Below are positions 17,878 to 27,090 of a stretch of 64,000 nucleotides of DNA, piece by piece. The notes below the pieces were generated by a model. That model saw only the letters and a program-made list of their open reading frames with translations, searched no databases and had not been told where the DNA came from. The position numbers and the translations under genes are program-made. How positions within the stretch are numbered: the first letter of the stretch is position 1; every line of letters begins with the position of its first letter. Source of the DNA: Castellaniella sp047971665 (GTDB lineage: Bacteria > Pseudomonadota > Gammaproteobacteria > Burkholderiales > Burkholderiaceae_B); the NCBI RefSeq assembly GCF_047971665.1, contig NZ_JBKEAA010000019.1, positions 62,001 through 126,000 on the forward strand. Direction: 5' to 3'.

Positions 17878-18885
17878 ATGACGACGATGACGATGAGCCG
17901 GGCGTTGGGCGCGTTTCAGGTTTTTCCCATCGGTCTGGGATGCATGGGTCTGAGCCATGGCTATGGCCAGGTGGCTTCCCTGGCCGATGCCGAGAACCTG
18001 CTGCTGGGGGCCCTGGATCGGGGGGTGACGCTGTTCGATACGGCGGCGCTCTATGGCTTTGGCCACAACGAAGAACTCCTGGGCCGGGTGCTGGCCGCTC
18101 ATCGCAGCCGCTTCATGCTGGCCAGCAAGTGTGGGATTTTCCGTGATGCCGGGCGGCGGCGCATCGATGGCCGACCTGAGACCCTGCGACGGACCTGCGA
18201 GGATTCCTTGCGTCGCCTGCGCACCGATGTGATCGATCTGTATTATCTGCATCGCTGGGACAAGTCGGTACCCATCGAAGACAGCGTGGGCGCACTGGCG
18301 GATCTGGTTCGCGCAGGCAAGATCGCTCATATCGGCTTGTCCGAGGTCTCGGCCACCACGCTGAGACGGGCGCATGCTGTGCATCCGATCACCGCCGTCC
18401 AGAGTGAATATTCCCTGTGGTCGCGCGAGGTCGAGATCGCCGTCCTGCAAGCTTGCCGCGAACTGGGCGTGGCACTGGTGGCCTTCAGCCCGCTGGGCAG
18501 GGCGTTCCTGGCGGATGGCCTGCCCGACATGGCGTCCCTGGATGAAGCGGACCTGCGGCGGCGCATGCCGCGCTTCCAGCCCGATACCTTGGTGCGCAAT
18601 CAGGCGTTGCTGGCGCCGTTGCGCCGCATGGCCCGGGATCGGGGGTGCACGCCGGGCCAGCTGGCGCTGGCCTGGCTGCTGCATCGGGGAGAGGACATCA
18701 TTCCCATTCCAGGGACGACCCGGCTGGCCCACCTGGATGAAAACCTCGATGCCGCCAGCGTGTGTCTGGATGCTGGAACCTGCGATGAGCTGGCGTGGTT
18801 GTTCGGACGCGATCGGGTCGCAGGAGATCGGTATGGGCCGGCCACCCAGTCGGAGGTCGACACGGAACAGTTTCCGGTGCCCTGA
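17878..18885 (+). CDS. Aldo/keto reductase
   Basis: A 335-residue NAD(P)H-dependent aldo/keto reductase. The family patterns 'FDTAALYGFGHNEELLG' (catalytic Asp and Tyr), 'ASKCGIF' (Lys), 'IDLYYLHRWD' (His) and 'IPIPGTTRLAHLDENL' (cofactor binding) are all present. It resembles general-stress aldo/keto reductases of the YajO/Tas type. It may act on an aldehyde of the aromatic pathway, but this rests only on location. An 91-bp gap separates it from the next gene on the same strand. Confidence 0.9.
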   Translation: MTTMTMSRALGAFQVFPIGLGCMGLSHGYGQVASLADAENLLLGALDRGVTLFDTAALYGFGHNEELLGRVLAAHRSRFMLASKCGIFRDAGRRRIDGRPETLRRTCEDSLRRLRTDVIDLYYLHRWDKSVPIEDSVGALADLVRAGKIAHIGLSEVSATTLRRAHAVHPITAVQSEYSLWSREVEIAVLQACRELGVALVAFSPLGRAFLADGLPDMASLDEADLRRRMPRFQPDTLVRNQALLAPLRRMARDRGCTPGQLALAWLLHRGEDIIPIPGTTRLAHLDENLDAASVCLDAGTCDELAWLFGRDRVAGDRYGPATQSEVDTEQFPVP

Positions 18886-18976
18886 GAACGCCTCGTGGCC
18901 CGCTGTCCGTGCCGGATCATGCGTCCGGTTTCCGGTTGGATCGGGATCATTGGAATTGAATGGAGCTTCGAAAGCC

Positions 18977-19870
18977 ATGCAAGAAACTCGATTGGGCTTG
19001 ATCGGCTACGGTGAGGTCGGAGGTATTCTCTGTGCCGGCCTGAAAGCGCAGGTGGACGGCGTCCACGCCTGGGACATCAAGTTGGCCGATGCGGCCTTGG
19101 CGATCCCGCTGCGTGAACGCGCGGTGCGCGATGGTGTTGCGTTGTGCGATTCGTCGATGAGCTTGTGCGCGGCCAGTGATCTGGTGATTTCCGCCGTCAC
19201 TGCCTCGAACACCGTGGCGGTGGCCCGCGAGGCGGCCGCCCATCTGCGGCCGGGCACGGTCTTCCTGGATCTGAACTCCGCATCGCCGGGGGCCAAGTGC
19301 CAGGCCGCTGGACTGGTGGAGGCCGCGGGTGGACGTTATGTCGAGGCGGGGGTGATGACTTCGGTCCCGCCCTATGGCATCCGGGTTCCGATGCTGCTGG
19401 GCGGGCCGCATGCCGAATCCCTGGCCGGGCGGCTGCGCGCCTTTGGCATGGATGTCTCGGCCGTCTCTCCCGAACTGGGTATGGCTTCGGCGATCAAGAT
19501 GTGTCGCAGTGTGATGATCAAGGGTCTGGAGGCCCTGGTGATCGAAAGCTACACGGCCGCGCGCGCCTATGGGGTCGAGGACTATGTGCTGCCTACGCTG
19601 CAGGAGACCTTCCCGTCCATCGACTGGACGGAACAGGGTCGTTATTTCTACAGCCGGGTCGTGCAGCACGGGCGCCGCCGCGCCGAGGAGATGCGCGAAG
19701 TCGCCAATACCGTGCGAGAAGCGGGGTTCGATCCCTGGATGGCTGCCGCGACCGCCGAAAAGCAGGATTGGGTTGCTGGCCTGGCCGCTCGGGGATTGTT
19801 TGCGGATGTCGATGCGGCGGACGGCTGGCAGGCCTACGCGGATCGCCTGATTGCGCAGGTGCGCGGCTGA
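18977..19870 (+). CDS. NAD(P)-dependent oxidoreductase with DUF1932 C-terminal domain
   Basis: A 297-residue protein with an N-terminal Rossmann fold of the 6-phosphogluconate/3-hydroxyisobutyrate dehydrogenase type ('LGLIGYGEVGGILCAGL', then 'TVFLDLNSASPGAKC'). A C-terminal helical DUF1932-like domain contains 'AIKMCRSVMIKGLEAL', where the Lys would be catalytic. It lies between the aldo/keto reductase and the LysR regulator. Proteins of this type occur in aromatic-acid clusters, but the reaction is not established from sequence. Confidence 0.8.
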   Translation: MQETRLGLIGYGEVGGILCAGLKAQVDGVHAWDIKLADAALAIPLRERAVRDGVALCDSSMSLCAASDLVISAVTASNTVAVAREAAAHLRPGTVFLDLNSASPGAKCQAAGLVEAAGGRYVEAGVMTSVPPYGIRVPMLLGGPHAESLAGRLRAFGMDVSAVSPELGMASAIKMCRSVMIKGLEALVIESYTAARAYGVEDYVLPTLQETFPSIDWTEQGRYFYSRVVQHGRRRAEEMREVANTVREAGFDPWMAAATAEKQDWVAGLAARGLFADVDAADGWQAYADRLIAQVRG

Positions 19871-19883
19871 CGCATCCCCTGGA

Positions 19884-20798
19884 TCAGGCGGGGCGGGTCA
19901 TGGCCGGCGGATAGACTTGGCGCACCGTGGTGCGGACCAGTTCCAGCATGGCCTTTTGCGTCAATGTGGTGATCCGGCCCGCCGCCGTCGCCAGGTAGAG
20001 ACGGCTGTGCAGTTCGGGCTGGATGATGGGCCGGATGTGGTAGTGATCGGGCTGGGCCGAGGTCAGAACAGCGTGTTCCGTCAGAATGGCATAGCCCGTG
20101 CCATCGGCGACCAGATCCAGGATCGCTTGGACACTGTCGATTTCGAGGCGGATGTTCGGATGGGCGCCGATCAGCGCCATCTCGGATTCCAGCAGCATGC
20201 GTATGGTGTGCGGCCGGTTCGGGATGATCAAGGGGATGTTGACCAGCGCCTGCAGGGGCAGCGGCTGATTCGAGGGGTGTGGCCCCCGGGTCCCGATGAG
20301 ATACAGCCGTTCGCTGGTCAGCGGCGACAGGTCCAGGTCCGCGGAGGAAGAGGGGTTGTACATCAGGACGATGTCCAGGCGGCCCGCCAGCAGCCATTCC
20401 TGCATGACCAGGGACAGGCCTTCGCTGATCGACAGGCTGGCATTCGGGAGCCGCTTGTGGAATTGCCGCGTCAATTCCACCGTCATCATCTTCGAGGCGC
20501 TGGGTGCGATGCCCAGGGCCACCCGGCCGGCCAGCGCGCCCTGGACCCGGCTCATGTCCTCCTTGGCTCGGTCGACCTGATGCAGGATGCCGCGGCAGTG
20601 CTCCAGCAGCAGCTTGCCGGCCTCGGTGGTGGTGACGCCGCGTCCATTGCGGTTCAACAGATTCTGGCGCAGTTCAACCTCGAGCATGCGGACCTGACGG
20701 CTGAGAGCCGGCTGGGCAATGTTCAGTGCGTACGAGGCCTGTGTGAAGCTGCCCAGCTCGGCGACGCGCGTGAAGTATTGCAGTTGTTTGAGATCCAT
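19884..20798 (-). CDS. LysR-family transcriptional regulator
   Basis: A 304-residue LysR regulator with an N-terminal winged helix ('MDLKQLQYFTRVAELGSFTQ', then 'ALNIAQPALSRQVRMLE') and a substrate-binding effector domain. It is divergent from the protocatechuate 4,5-cleavage operon with a gap of about 150 bp, so it is the natural candidate for its control. Its effector would be protocatechuate or a pathway intermediate by analogy with LigR-type regulators; this is inferred. Confidence 0.92.
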   Translation of the reverse strand: MDLKQLQYFTRVAELGSFTQASYALNIAQPALSRQVRMLEVELRQNLLNRNGRGVTTTEAGKLLLEHCRGILHQVDRAKEDMSRVQGALAGRVALGIAPSASKMMTVELTRQFHKRLPNASLSISEGLSLVMQEWLLAGRLDIVLMYNPSSSADLDLSPLTSERLYLIGTRGPHPSNQPLPLQALVNIPLIIPNRPHTIRMLLESEMALIGAHPNIRLEIDSVQAILDLVADGTGYAILTEHAVLTSAQPDHYHIRPIIQPELHSRLYLATAAGRITTLTQKAMLELVRTTVRQVYPPAMTRPA

Positions 20799-20855
20799 GG
20801 TCTCGAATCCGTCAGGGTTTACCCTTAAAATCCGGCATTACGCCCTACGCATTAT

Positions 20856-20875
20856 ATCATTTCGGCATAGCTGAT
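20856..20875. promoter_or_regulatory. Candidate LysR binding site in the divergent promoter
   Basis: ATCA and TGAT form a dyad separated by 12 bp in an AT-rich patch midway between the LysR gene and the catabolic operon. A TATAT run adjoins it. The position fits a LysR recognition site; the match is weak in information content. Confidence 0.4.
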
Positions 20876-20950
20876 AGTGGGTGCCAACCCTTATTCATCA
20901 TGCACCGCGCGCCCATAATGGGCTTCATCGAACACAGTGTGGTGACGGCG

Positions 20951-22087
20951 ATGCAGAAACCCATTCCGGCCTTGTTCATGCGTGGCGGCACGTCACGCGG
21001 GCCGTTCTTCCTGGAATCCGATCTGCCATCGGACACGGCGGCGCGGGACCGGGTGCTGCTGGCGGTGATGGGTTCCCCCGATCGGCGCCAGATCGATGGC
21101 CTGGGCGGTGCCCACCCCCTCACCAGCAAGGTCGGCATCGTGCGGCCCGGCACGACGCCGGACGTGGACCTGGAATTTCTGTTCGCCCAGCTGCAGCCCG
21201 ACCGCGATACGGTGGACACCACGGCCAATTGCGGCAACATGCTGGCCGCGGTCGTCCCGTTCGCGCTGGAACGCGGTCTGATCCAGGCTCGGGGAGATGA
21301 AACCACGGCCCGGGTGCTGACCCGCAACACCGGCATGCAATGCGACATTACCGTGCTGACTCCGATGACACCTGAAGGCCGTCGGGTGGCCTATGAGGGT
21401 GAGGCGCGCATCGATGGCGTGCCAGGTCGTTCCGCGCCGATCACGATCAACTTCCTGGATACGGCCGGTTCGGTGTGTTCCGGGCTGTTGCCCACGGGCC
21501 GCGTGCGCGATCTGGTGCGTGTCGAGCCCCCCTCCGGGATTGATTTCCAGGCTTTTGGAATCGAGGTCACCTGTATCGACAACGGTATGCCGCTGGTGCT
21601 GTTTCGGGCTGGCGATGTGGGCTGCACAGGTCATGAGACTCCGGCCGAACTCAATGCCGATCTGGCGTTGAAGGCCCGCATCGAGACTCTGCGGCTGCGT
21701 GCGGGTGAGCTCATGGGTCTGGGAGACGTATCGTCACGCAACTATCCCAAGATGACCCTGGTGTCTGCACCCCGGGAGGGTGGGGCGATCAATACGCGCA
21801 GTTTCATCCCGCACGTCTGTCACGAGGCCATCGGCGTGCTGGCGGCGGTGACGGTGGGTACGGCCTGTGTCCTGGAGGGGTCCGTGCCGCACGATCTGGC
21901 ACGCCTGCCCGAGGGCGCGCGCAAGGCCGTGTCGATTGAACATCCCAGCGGTGAGTTCACGGTCGAACTGGAACTCGATCCCGGGGACTCTCAGAAAGTC
22001 ATGCGTGCGGCATTGCTGCGCACCGCCCGACTCGTTATGCGCGGAGAAGCGATGGTACCAGCCTCGGCCTGGCCCCAGGGGTTCTGA
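20951..22087 (+). CDS. galD: 4-oxalomesaconate tautomerase (PrpF family)
   Basis: A 378-residue PrpF-family isomerase, the GalD/LigU-type enzyme that converts the keto or enol tautomers of 4-oxalomesaconate so that the hydratase can act. 'ALFMRGGTSRGPFF' at the N-terminus, 'HPLTSKVGIV' (catalytic Lys region) and 'TTANCGNMLAAV' (catalytic Cys region) are present. The ATG at 20951 gives a start like other family members; ATGs at 20900 and 20918 are possible. It heads the main lig operon. Confidence 0.9.
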   Translation: MQKPIPALFMRGGTSRGPFFLESDLPSDTAARDRVLLAVMGSPDRRQIDGLGGAHPLTSKVGIVRPGTTPDVDLEFLFAQLQPDRDTVDTTANCGNMLAAVVPFALERGLIQARGDETTARVLTRNTGMQCDITVLTPMTPEGRRVAYEGEARIDGVPGRSAPITINFLDTAGSVCSGLLPTGRVRDLVRVEPPSGIDFQAFGIEVTCIDNGMPLVLFRAGDVGCTGHETPAELNADLALKARIETLRLRAGELMGLGDVSSRNYPKMTLVSAPREGGAINTRSFIPHVCHEAIGVLAAVTVGTACVLEGSVPHDLARLPEGARKAVSIEHPSGEFTVELELDPGDSQKVMRAALLRTARLVMRGEAMVPASAWPQGF

Positions 22088-22132
22088 TCCCGGAACATGA
22101 TATCCATAGATCTAGGAAAGGAAGCATACGAC

Positions 22133-23176
22133 ATGAGCAGAGAACCTCTGATCATCGATTGCCACGGCCACTATACGACCGCGCCCCAGGCGCTGGCCGA
22201 CTGGCGCGACCGGCAGATCGCGGGCATTCAGGATCCCGCGCAGCGGCCCAGCCCCTCGGACCTGCGGATCGGAGATGGTGAACTGCGTGAAAGCATCGAG
22301 GCCAACCAGCTGCGCCTGATGCGCGAGCGCGGTTCCGACCTGACGATTTTCTCGCCGCGCGCCAGTTTCATGGCGCACCACATCGGGGATTTCGAGGTGT
22401 CCAGCATCTGGGCCGCGATCTGCAACGAGCTCTGCCACCGGGTTTCGACGCTGTTTCCCGATCATTTCGTCATGGCCGCGATGCTGCCGCAGTCGCCCGG
22501 CGTGGACCCGGCCACCTGTATCCCGGAACTGGAAAAGTGCGTCAAGGAATACGGGGCGGTCGGGATCAACCTGAATCCGGACCCGTCCGGCGGTCATTGG
22601 ACTTCGCCGCCGCTTTCGGACCGTTCCTGGTATCCCATCTATGAAAAGATGGTCGAATACGACATACCGGCGATGGTCCATGTGTCCACCAGCTGCAACC
22701 TGTGCTTCCACACCACGGGCTCCCACTATCTGAACGCCGACACCACGGCCTTCATGCAGTGCCTGACCTCGGACTTGTTCAAGGACTTCCCGACCCTGCG
22801 CTTCGTGATCCCGCACGGCGGCGGCGCGGCGCCCTACCACTGGGGTCGTTTCCGCGGCCTGGCCCAGGCGCTCAAAAAGCCCCTGTTGGACGAGCACCTG
22901 CTGAACAACGTGTTCTTCGACACCTGCGTCTACCACCAGCCGGGTATCGACCTGCTGACCCGCGTGATTCCGGTGAAGAACGTGCTGTTCGCTTCCGAGA
23001 TGATCGGCGCGGTGCGGGGCATCGATCCCGAGACCGGGCATCATTTCGACGACACGAAACGCTACATCGAAGCCGCCGCGACGCTCAGCGACGCCGACCG
23101 CTTCCAGATCTACGAGGGCAACGTGCGCCGCGTCTATCCGCGCCTGGACGCCGCCCTGAAGGCCAAGGGCCTGTAA
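22133..23176 (+). CDS. ligJ: 4-oxalomesaconate hydratase (amidohydrolase family)
   Basis: A 347-residue amidohydrolase-fold protein matching LigJ. This enzyme hydrates 4-oxalomesaconate to 4-carboxy-4-hydroxy-2-oxoadipate. Metal-binding segments are 'IDCHGHYTTAP' at the N-terminus, 'VIPHGGGAAPYHWGRF' in the middle and 'LFASEMIGAVRG' near the C-terminus. A strong AGGAAAGGA ribosome binding site stands about 10 bp before the ATG. It sits between the tautomerase and the aldolase genes, which act before and after it. Confidence 0.93.
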   Translation: MSREPLIIDCHGHYTTAPQALADWRDRQIAGIQDPAQRPSPSDLRIGDGELRESIEANQLRLMRERGSDLTIFSPRASFMAHHIGDFEVSSIWAAICNELCHRVSTLFPDHFVMAAMLPQSPGVDPATCIPELEKCVKEYGAVGINLNPDPSGGHWTSPPLSDRSWYPIYEKMVEYDIPAMVHVSTSCNLCFHTTGSHYLNADTTAFMQCLTSDLFKDFPTLRFVIPHGGGAAPYHWGRFRGLAQALKKPLLDEHLLNNVFFDTCVYHQPGIDLLTRVIPVKNVLFASEMIGAVRGIDPETGHHFDDTKRYIEAAATLSDADRFQIYEGNVRRVYPRLDAALKAKGL

Positions 23177-23196
23177 CGTCTCAGGAGAACATGGAC

Positions 23197-23892
23197 ATGA
23201 GCACCCCCCTGAATCCGCTCGGTGTCGTCCACCGTACGATCCGGCGCGCCGATCCGGCGGCCGTCGAGCAGCTTTCGCGCTTTGGCGTGGCGACCATCCA
23301 CGAGGCCATGGGCCGCGTGGGCCTGATGAAGATCCACATGCGCCCGGTCTGGCGTGGCGCGCGGATGTGCGGCACGGCCGTCACCGTGCTGCTGCAACCG
23401 GGCGACAACTGGATGCTGCATGTGGCCGCCGAACAGATCCGGCCCGGCGACGTGGTGGTGGCCGGCTGCACCACGGACAGTACCGACGGCTTCTTCGGCG
23501 ACCTGCTGGCCACCTCGTTCAAGGCGCGTGGTGCGTGTGGCCTGGTGATCGATGGCGGCGTGCGCGACGTCGATACCCTGGAATCCATGGACTTCCCGGT
23601 GTTCAGCCGTGCCATCAGCTCCAAGGGCACCGTCAAGGGCACCCTGGGCTCGGTCAACATCCCCGTGGTGTGCGCCGGCGCGCTGGTGAACCCGGGCGAC
23701 GTGGTGGTGGCCGACACCGACGGCGTGGTGGTGGTGCCAGCCGCCATCGCCGCCCAGGTCGCGGCCAGAGCCCAGGCCCGCGAGGACAACGAGGGCGCCA
23801 AGCGCGAGATCTTCGCCTCGGGTGTGCTCGGCCTGGACTACTACAAGATGCGCGAGGGCCTCGAAAAGGCCGGCTTGAAGTACATCGACTGA
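23197..23892 (+). CDS. ligK: 4-carboxy-4-hydroxy-2-oxoadipate aldolase
   Basis: A 231-residue class II pyruvate aldolase of the RraA-like/HMG-CHA aldolase family. It cleaves CHA to pyruvate and oxaloacetate, the final step of the pathway. The divalent-metal and substrate site is visible in 'LVIDGGVRDVDTLE' (Arg and Asp). AGGAG lies 9 bp before the ATG at 23197 and only 3 bp before the ATG at 23191, so the later start is preferred. Confidence 0.93.
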   Translation: MSTPLNPLGVVHRTIRRADPAAVEQLSRFGVATIHEAMGRVGLMKIHMRPVWRGARMCGTAVTVLLQPGDNWMLHVAAEQIRPGDVVVAGCTTDSTDGFFGDLLATSFKARGACGLVIDGGVRDVDTLESMDFPVFSRAISSKGTVKGTLGSVNIPVVCAGALVNPGDVVVADTDGVVVVPAAIAAQVAARAQAREDNEGAKREIFASGVLGLDYYKMREGLEKAGLKYID

Positions 23893-23901
23893 GGACGCAC
23901 G

Positions 23902-24819
23902 ATGACGACCGCCGAAACCTTCACCAAGACTCAGGGCTGGCTGGACTACTACGATGGTCCGAGCCGCCCACGCTTCCGTCTGCCTGCAGGCGCGGTGGAC
24001 GCCCATTGCCATGTGTTCGGCCCCGGCGCGGTGTTTTCCTACGCGCCGGAGCGCAAGTACACGCCCTGCGACGCGCCCAAGGAAGCCCTGTTCGCTCTGC
24101 GCGACCACCTGGGCTTCGAGAAGAACGTGATCGTGCAGGCGACCTGCCATGGTACCGACAACCGCGCACTGGTCGATGCGCTGCGCGCGTCAGGCGGCCG
24201 GGCGCGCGGGGTGGCGACCGTCTCGCGCGGGGTCACCGATGCCGAATTGCGGGCCATGCACGAGGCTGGCGTGCGCGGCACGCGCTTCAATTTCGTCAAG
24301 CGCCTGGCCGATTTCACGCCGCGCGAGGTTCTGGCCGAGATCGCCGCGCGCATCGCCCCGCTGGGCTGGCACGTAGTGGTCTATTTCGAGGCGCAGGACC
24401 TGCCTGAACTGTATGATTTCTTCGTCACGCTGCCGACCATGGTGGTGGTGGATCACATGGGGCGGCCCGATGTGGCCAAGTCCGTGGACGGTCCGGAATT
24501 CGGCCTGTTCGTGAAGATGATGCGGGATCACCCGAACATCTGGAGCAAGGTCAGCTGTCCGGAACGCCTGAGCCAGGCTGGCCCCCCGGCCCTGAACGGC
24601 GAGCAGTACGCCTACCGCGATGTCGCTCCGTTCGCGCGGCGCCTGGTCGAGTCCTTCCCCGACCGCGTGCTGTGGGGCACCGACTGGCCGCACCCGAACC
24701 TGAAATCCCACATGCCCGACGATGGTCTGCTGGTGGACTACATCCCCCGGATCGCACCGACGGCCGAGCTGCAGCGCAAGCTGCTGGTCGACAATCCCGA
24801 CCGGTTGTACTGGAGTTGA
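23902..24819 (+). CDS. ligI: 2-pyrone-4,6-dicarboxylate hydrolase (lactonase)
   Basis: A 305-residue amidohydrolase-superfamily lactonase that opens 2-pyrone-4,6-dicarboxylate to 4-oxalomesaconate. Motifs include 'VDAHCHVFGPGAVF', 'VVDHMGRPD' and the near-terminal 'LWGTDWPHPN', whose Asp and His are catalytic in the family. It lies 9 bp after the aldolase gene and 3 bp before the second LigA gene, consistent with one operon. Confidence 0.95.
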   Translation: MTTAETFTKTQGWLDYYDGPSRPRFRLPAGAVDAHCHVFGPGAVFSYAPERKYTPCDAPKEALFALRDHLGFEKNVIVQATCHGTDNRALVDALRASGGRARGVATVSRGVTDAELRAMHEAGVRGTRFNFVKRLADFTPREVLAEIAARIAPLGWHVVVYFEAQDLPELYDFFVTLPTMVVVDHMGRPDVAKSVDGPEFGLFVKMMRDHPNIWSKVSCPERLSQAGPPALNGEQYAYRDVAPFARRLVESFPDRVLWGTDWPHPNLKSHMPDDGLLVDYIPRIAPTAELQRKLLVDNPDRLYWS

Positions 24820-24822
24820 ACC

Positions 24823-25212
24823 ATGTCCCTGAACAAGCCTTATGTCGATGTGCCCGGCACGACCATCTTCGATGCCGACCAGTCCCGCAAGGGCTACCAT
24901 CTGAACCAGTTCTGCATGTCGCTGATGAAGGCGGAGAATCGGGATCGGTTCCGCGCCGATGAGCGCGCCTACCTGGATGAGTGGCCCATGACCGAGGAGC
25001 AGAAACAGGCCGTGCTGGCGCGCGACTTGAACCGTTGCCTGGGGTTGGGCGGAAACATTTATTTCCTTGCCAAGCTCGGTGCCACCGATGGGCGTTCCTT
25101 CCAGTACATGGCCGCCAGCATGACCGGCATGACCCAGGAAGAATATGCCGCGATGATGTTGGCCGGCGGCCGGGGCATCCAGGGTAATCGCCGCACCGGA
25201 GAGAAACAGTGA
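24823..25212 (+). CDS. ligA: Protocatechuate 4,5-dioxygenase alpha subunit
   Basis: A 129-residue LigA subunit close to the canonical type: 'GTTIFDADQSRKGYHLNQF', 'ADERAYLDEWPMTEEQKQAV' and 'GGNIYFLAKLGATDG' are the conserved blocks. With LigB it forms the enzyme that cleaves protocatechuate between C4 and C5 to 4-carboxy-2-hydroxymuconate semialdehyde. Its stop overlaps the LigB start. The neighbouring pathway genes make protocatechuate the likely substrate of this copy. Confidence 0.94.
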   Translation: MSLNKPYVDVPGTTIFDADQSRKGYHLNQFCMSLMKAENRDRFRADERAYLDEWPMTEEQKQAVLARDLNRCLGLGGNIYFLAKLGATDGRSFQYMAASMTGMTQEEYAAMMLAGGRGIQGNRRTGEKQ

Positions 25213-26078
25213 TCAAGCAGCAGCATGCTCGCATCAGCGCGAGCGTCTACACCTCGCACGTGCCCGCGATTGGTGCCGCCATCGATCTGGGCAAGACCGG
25301 GAACGAATACTGGGCACCCCTGTTCAAGGGGTATGAGCCGTCCAGGCAGTGGATGAAGGATCATCGCCCCGATGTCATCTTCCTGGTCTACAACGATCAT
25401 GCCACGGCGTTCAGCCTGGAGATGATTCCGACTTTCGCGATTGGCTGCGCGGCGCAGTTCGTCCCGGCCGACGAGGGTTGGGGTGCCCGCCCGGTACCCC
25501 TCGTGGTCGGTCACCCGGAACTGGCCTCGCATATCGCCCAGTCGGTGATCCAGCAGGATTTCGACCTGACGATCGTCAACAAGATGGACGTGGATCACGG
25601 CCTGACGGTGCCTTTGTCGCTGATGTGCGGCCAGCCCGAGGCCTGGCCATGCCCGGTCATCCCCTTTGCCGTCAACGTGGTGCAGTATCCCGTACCGTCC
25701 GGCCGTCGCTGCTTCGAACTGGGCCGGGCCATCCGCCGCGCCGTCGAAAGCTACGATGAGCCCCTGAACGTGCAGATCTGGGGGACGGGAGGCATGAGCC
25801 ACCAGTTGCAGGGGCAGCGTGCCGGCCTGATCAACCGTGAATTCGACAATGCCTATCTGGACCGCCTGATCTCCGATCCGGAGGGGCTGGCGCAGATGCC
25901 GCATATCGACTATGTACGCGAGGCGGGCTCCGAGGGCATCGAACTGGTCATGTGGCTGATCGCCCGTGGTGCCATGGCCGATGGGGCGGATGGCCCGAAG
26001 CCGCGCGTCGCGTACCGCTTCTATCACGTGCCGGCCTCGAACACGGCCGTGGGCCACCTGATCCTGGAGGAACAATAA
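25209..26078 (+). CDS. ligB: Protocatechuate 4,5-dioxygenase beta subunit
   Basis: The 289-residue catalytic subunit with Fe(II) ligand regions 'TSHVPAIGAA' and 'VYNDHATAF' and a Glu in 'SEGIELVMWL'. A catalytic His is expected in 'GTGGMSHQLQGQ'. The GTG at 25209 overlaps the last bases of ligA (GTGA), implying translational coupling. It is only moderately similar to the beta subunit at 16529-17380, so the two pairs are old paralogues rather than a recent duplication. Confidence 0.94.
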   Translation: MIKQQHARISASVYTSHVPAIGAAIDLGKTGNEYWAPLFKGYEPSRQWMKDHRPDVIFLVYNDHATAFSLEMIPTFAIGCAAQFVPADEGWGARPVPLVVGHPELASHIAQSVIQQDFDLTIVNKMDVDHGLTVPLSLMCGQPEAWPCPVIPFAVNVVQYPVPSGRRCFELGRAIRRAVESYDEPLNVQIWGTGGMSHQLQGQRAGLINREFDNAYLDRLISDPEGLAQMPHIDYVREAGSEGIELVMWLIARGAMADGADGPKPRVAYRFYHVPASNTAVGHLILEEQ

Positions 26079-26080
26079 TC

Positions 26081-27055
26081 GTGACTGATCGAACTCTGAA
26101 AGTTGCGCTGGCCGGCGCCGGCGCCTTCGGTATCAAGCACCTGGATGGCATCGCCCGCATCGACGGCGTGGAGGTCGCCGCCCTGGTCAGCCGGGATCTG
26201 GAAAAGACTCGGGAAACAGCCCGGAAATACGGCATTGGTCAGGCTGCGACCGAATTGGACGAAGTTCTGGCGCGCTCCGAGATCGACGCGGTGATCCTGT
26301 GCACGCCGACGCAGATGCACGCAGCCCAGGCCATGGCCTGCCTGCGCGCGGGCAAGCACGTCCAGGTCGAGATTCCCATGGCGGACTCCCTGGCTGACGC
26401 CCAGGCGCTGACCGCTCTGGTGCGTGAAACCGGCAAGGTCGCCATGTGCGGCCACACGCGGCGCTTCAACCCCAGTCACCAGTATGTGCATCGGCGCGTC
26501 GAACGCGGTGAATTCAGTATCCAGCAGATGGATGTGCAGACATATTTCTTTCGCCGCACCAATATGAATGCGCTGGGCGAACCACGCAGCTGGACGGATC
26601 ATCTGCTGTGGCACCACGCGGCGCATACGGTGGATCTGTTCGCCTACCAGTGCGGCAGCCCTGTCGTGCGGGCCCATGCGGTGCAAGGCCCGATCCATCC
26701 GGAACTGGGTATCGCCATGGACATGTCGATCCAGCTCCAGGCGGCCAGCGGTGCCATCTGCACGCTGTCGCTGAGTTTCAACAATGACGGGCCGCTGGGG
26801 ACCTTCTTTCGCTACATTGGTGACACGGCGACCTATGTCGCCCGTTATGACGATCTGTTCACTGGCCGCGACGAGGCCATCGATGTGAGCCGCGTGGCTG
26901 TGTCGATGAACGGCATCGAACTGCAGGATCGTGAATTCTTCGCAGCCATCCGCGAGGGGCGGGAACCGAACGCCAGTGTGGCCCAGGTCCTGCCGTGCTA
27001 CCAGGTGCTGCATGATCTGGAGCAGCAGCTGTCCGGCCAGATGGCCCGGATGTGA
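26081..27055 (+). CDS. ligC: 4-carboxy-2-hydroxymuconate-6-semialdehyde dehydrogenase
   Basis: A 324-residue Gfo/Idh/MocA-fold enzyme that oxidises the hemiacetal of the ring-cleavage product to 2-pyrone-4,6-dicarboxylate with NAD(P)+. The Rossmann motif is 'LAGAGAFGIKHLDGIA'; the substrate-binding domain contains 'GHTRRFNPSHQYVH' and 'LWHHAAHTVDLFAYQ'. The start is GTG at 26081, supported by GGAGG about 9 bp upstream. It lies 2 bp after ligB. Confidence 0.93.
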   Translation: MTDRTLKVALAGAGAFGIKHLDGIARIDGVEVAALVSRDLEKTRETARKYGIGQAATELDEVLARSEIDAVILCTPTQMHAAQAMACLRAGKHVQVEIPMADSLADAQALTALVRETGKVAMCGHTRRFNPSHQYVHRRVERGEFSIQQMDVQTYFFRRTNMNALGEPRSWTDHLLWHHAAHTVDLFAYQCGSPVVRAHAVQGPIHPELGIAMDMSIQLQAASGAICTLSLSFNNDGPLGTFFRYIGDTATYVARYDDLFTGRDEAIDVSRVAVSMNGIELQDREFFAAIREGREPNASVAQVLPCYQVLHDLEQQLSGQMARM

Positions 27056-27090
27056 TTCACCTTTTCATCCCGACAAACAGGAGCGAGACC

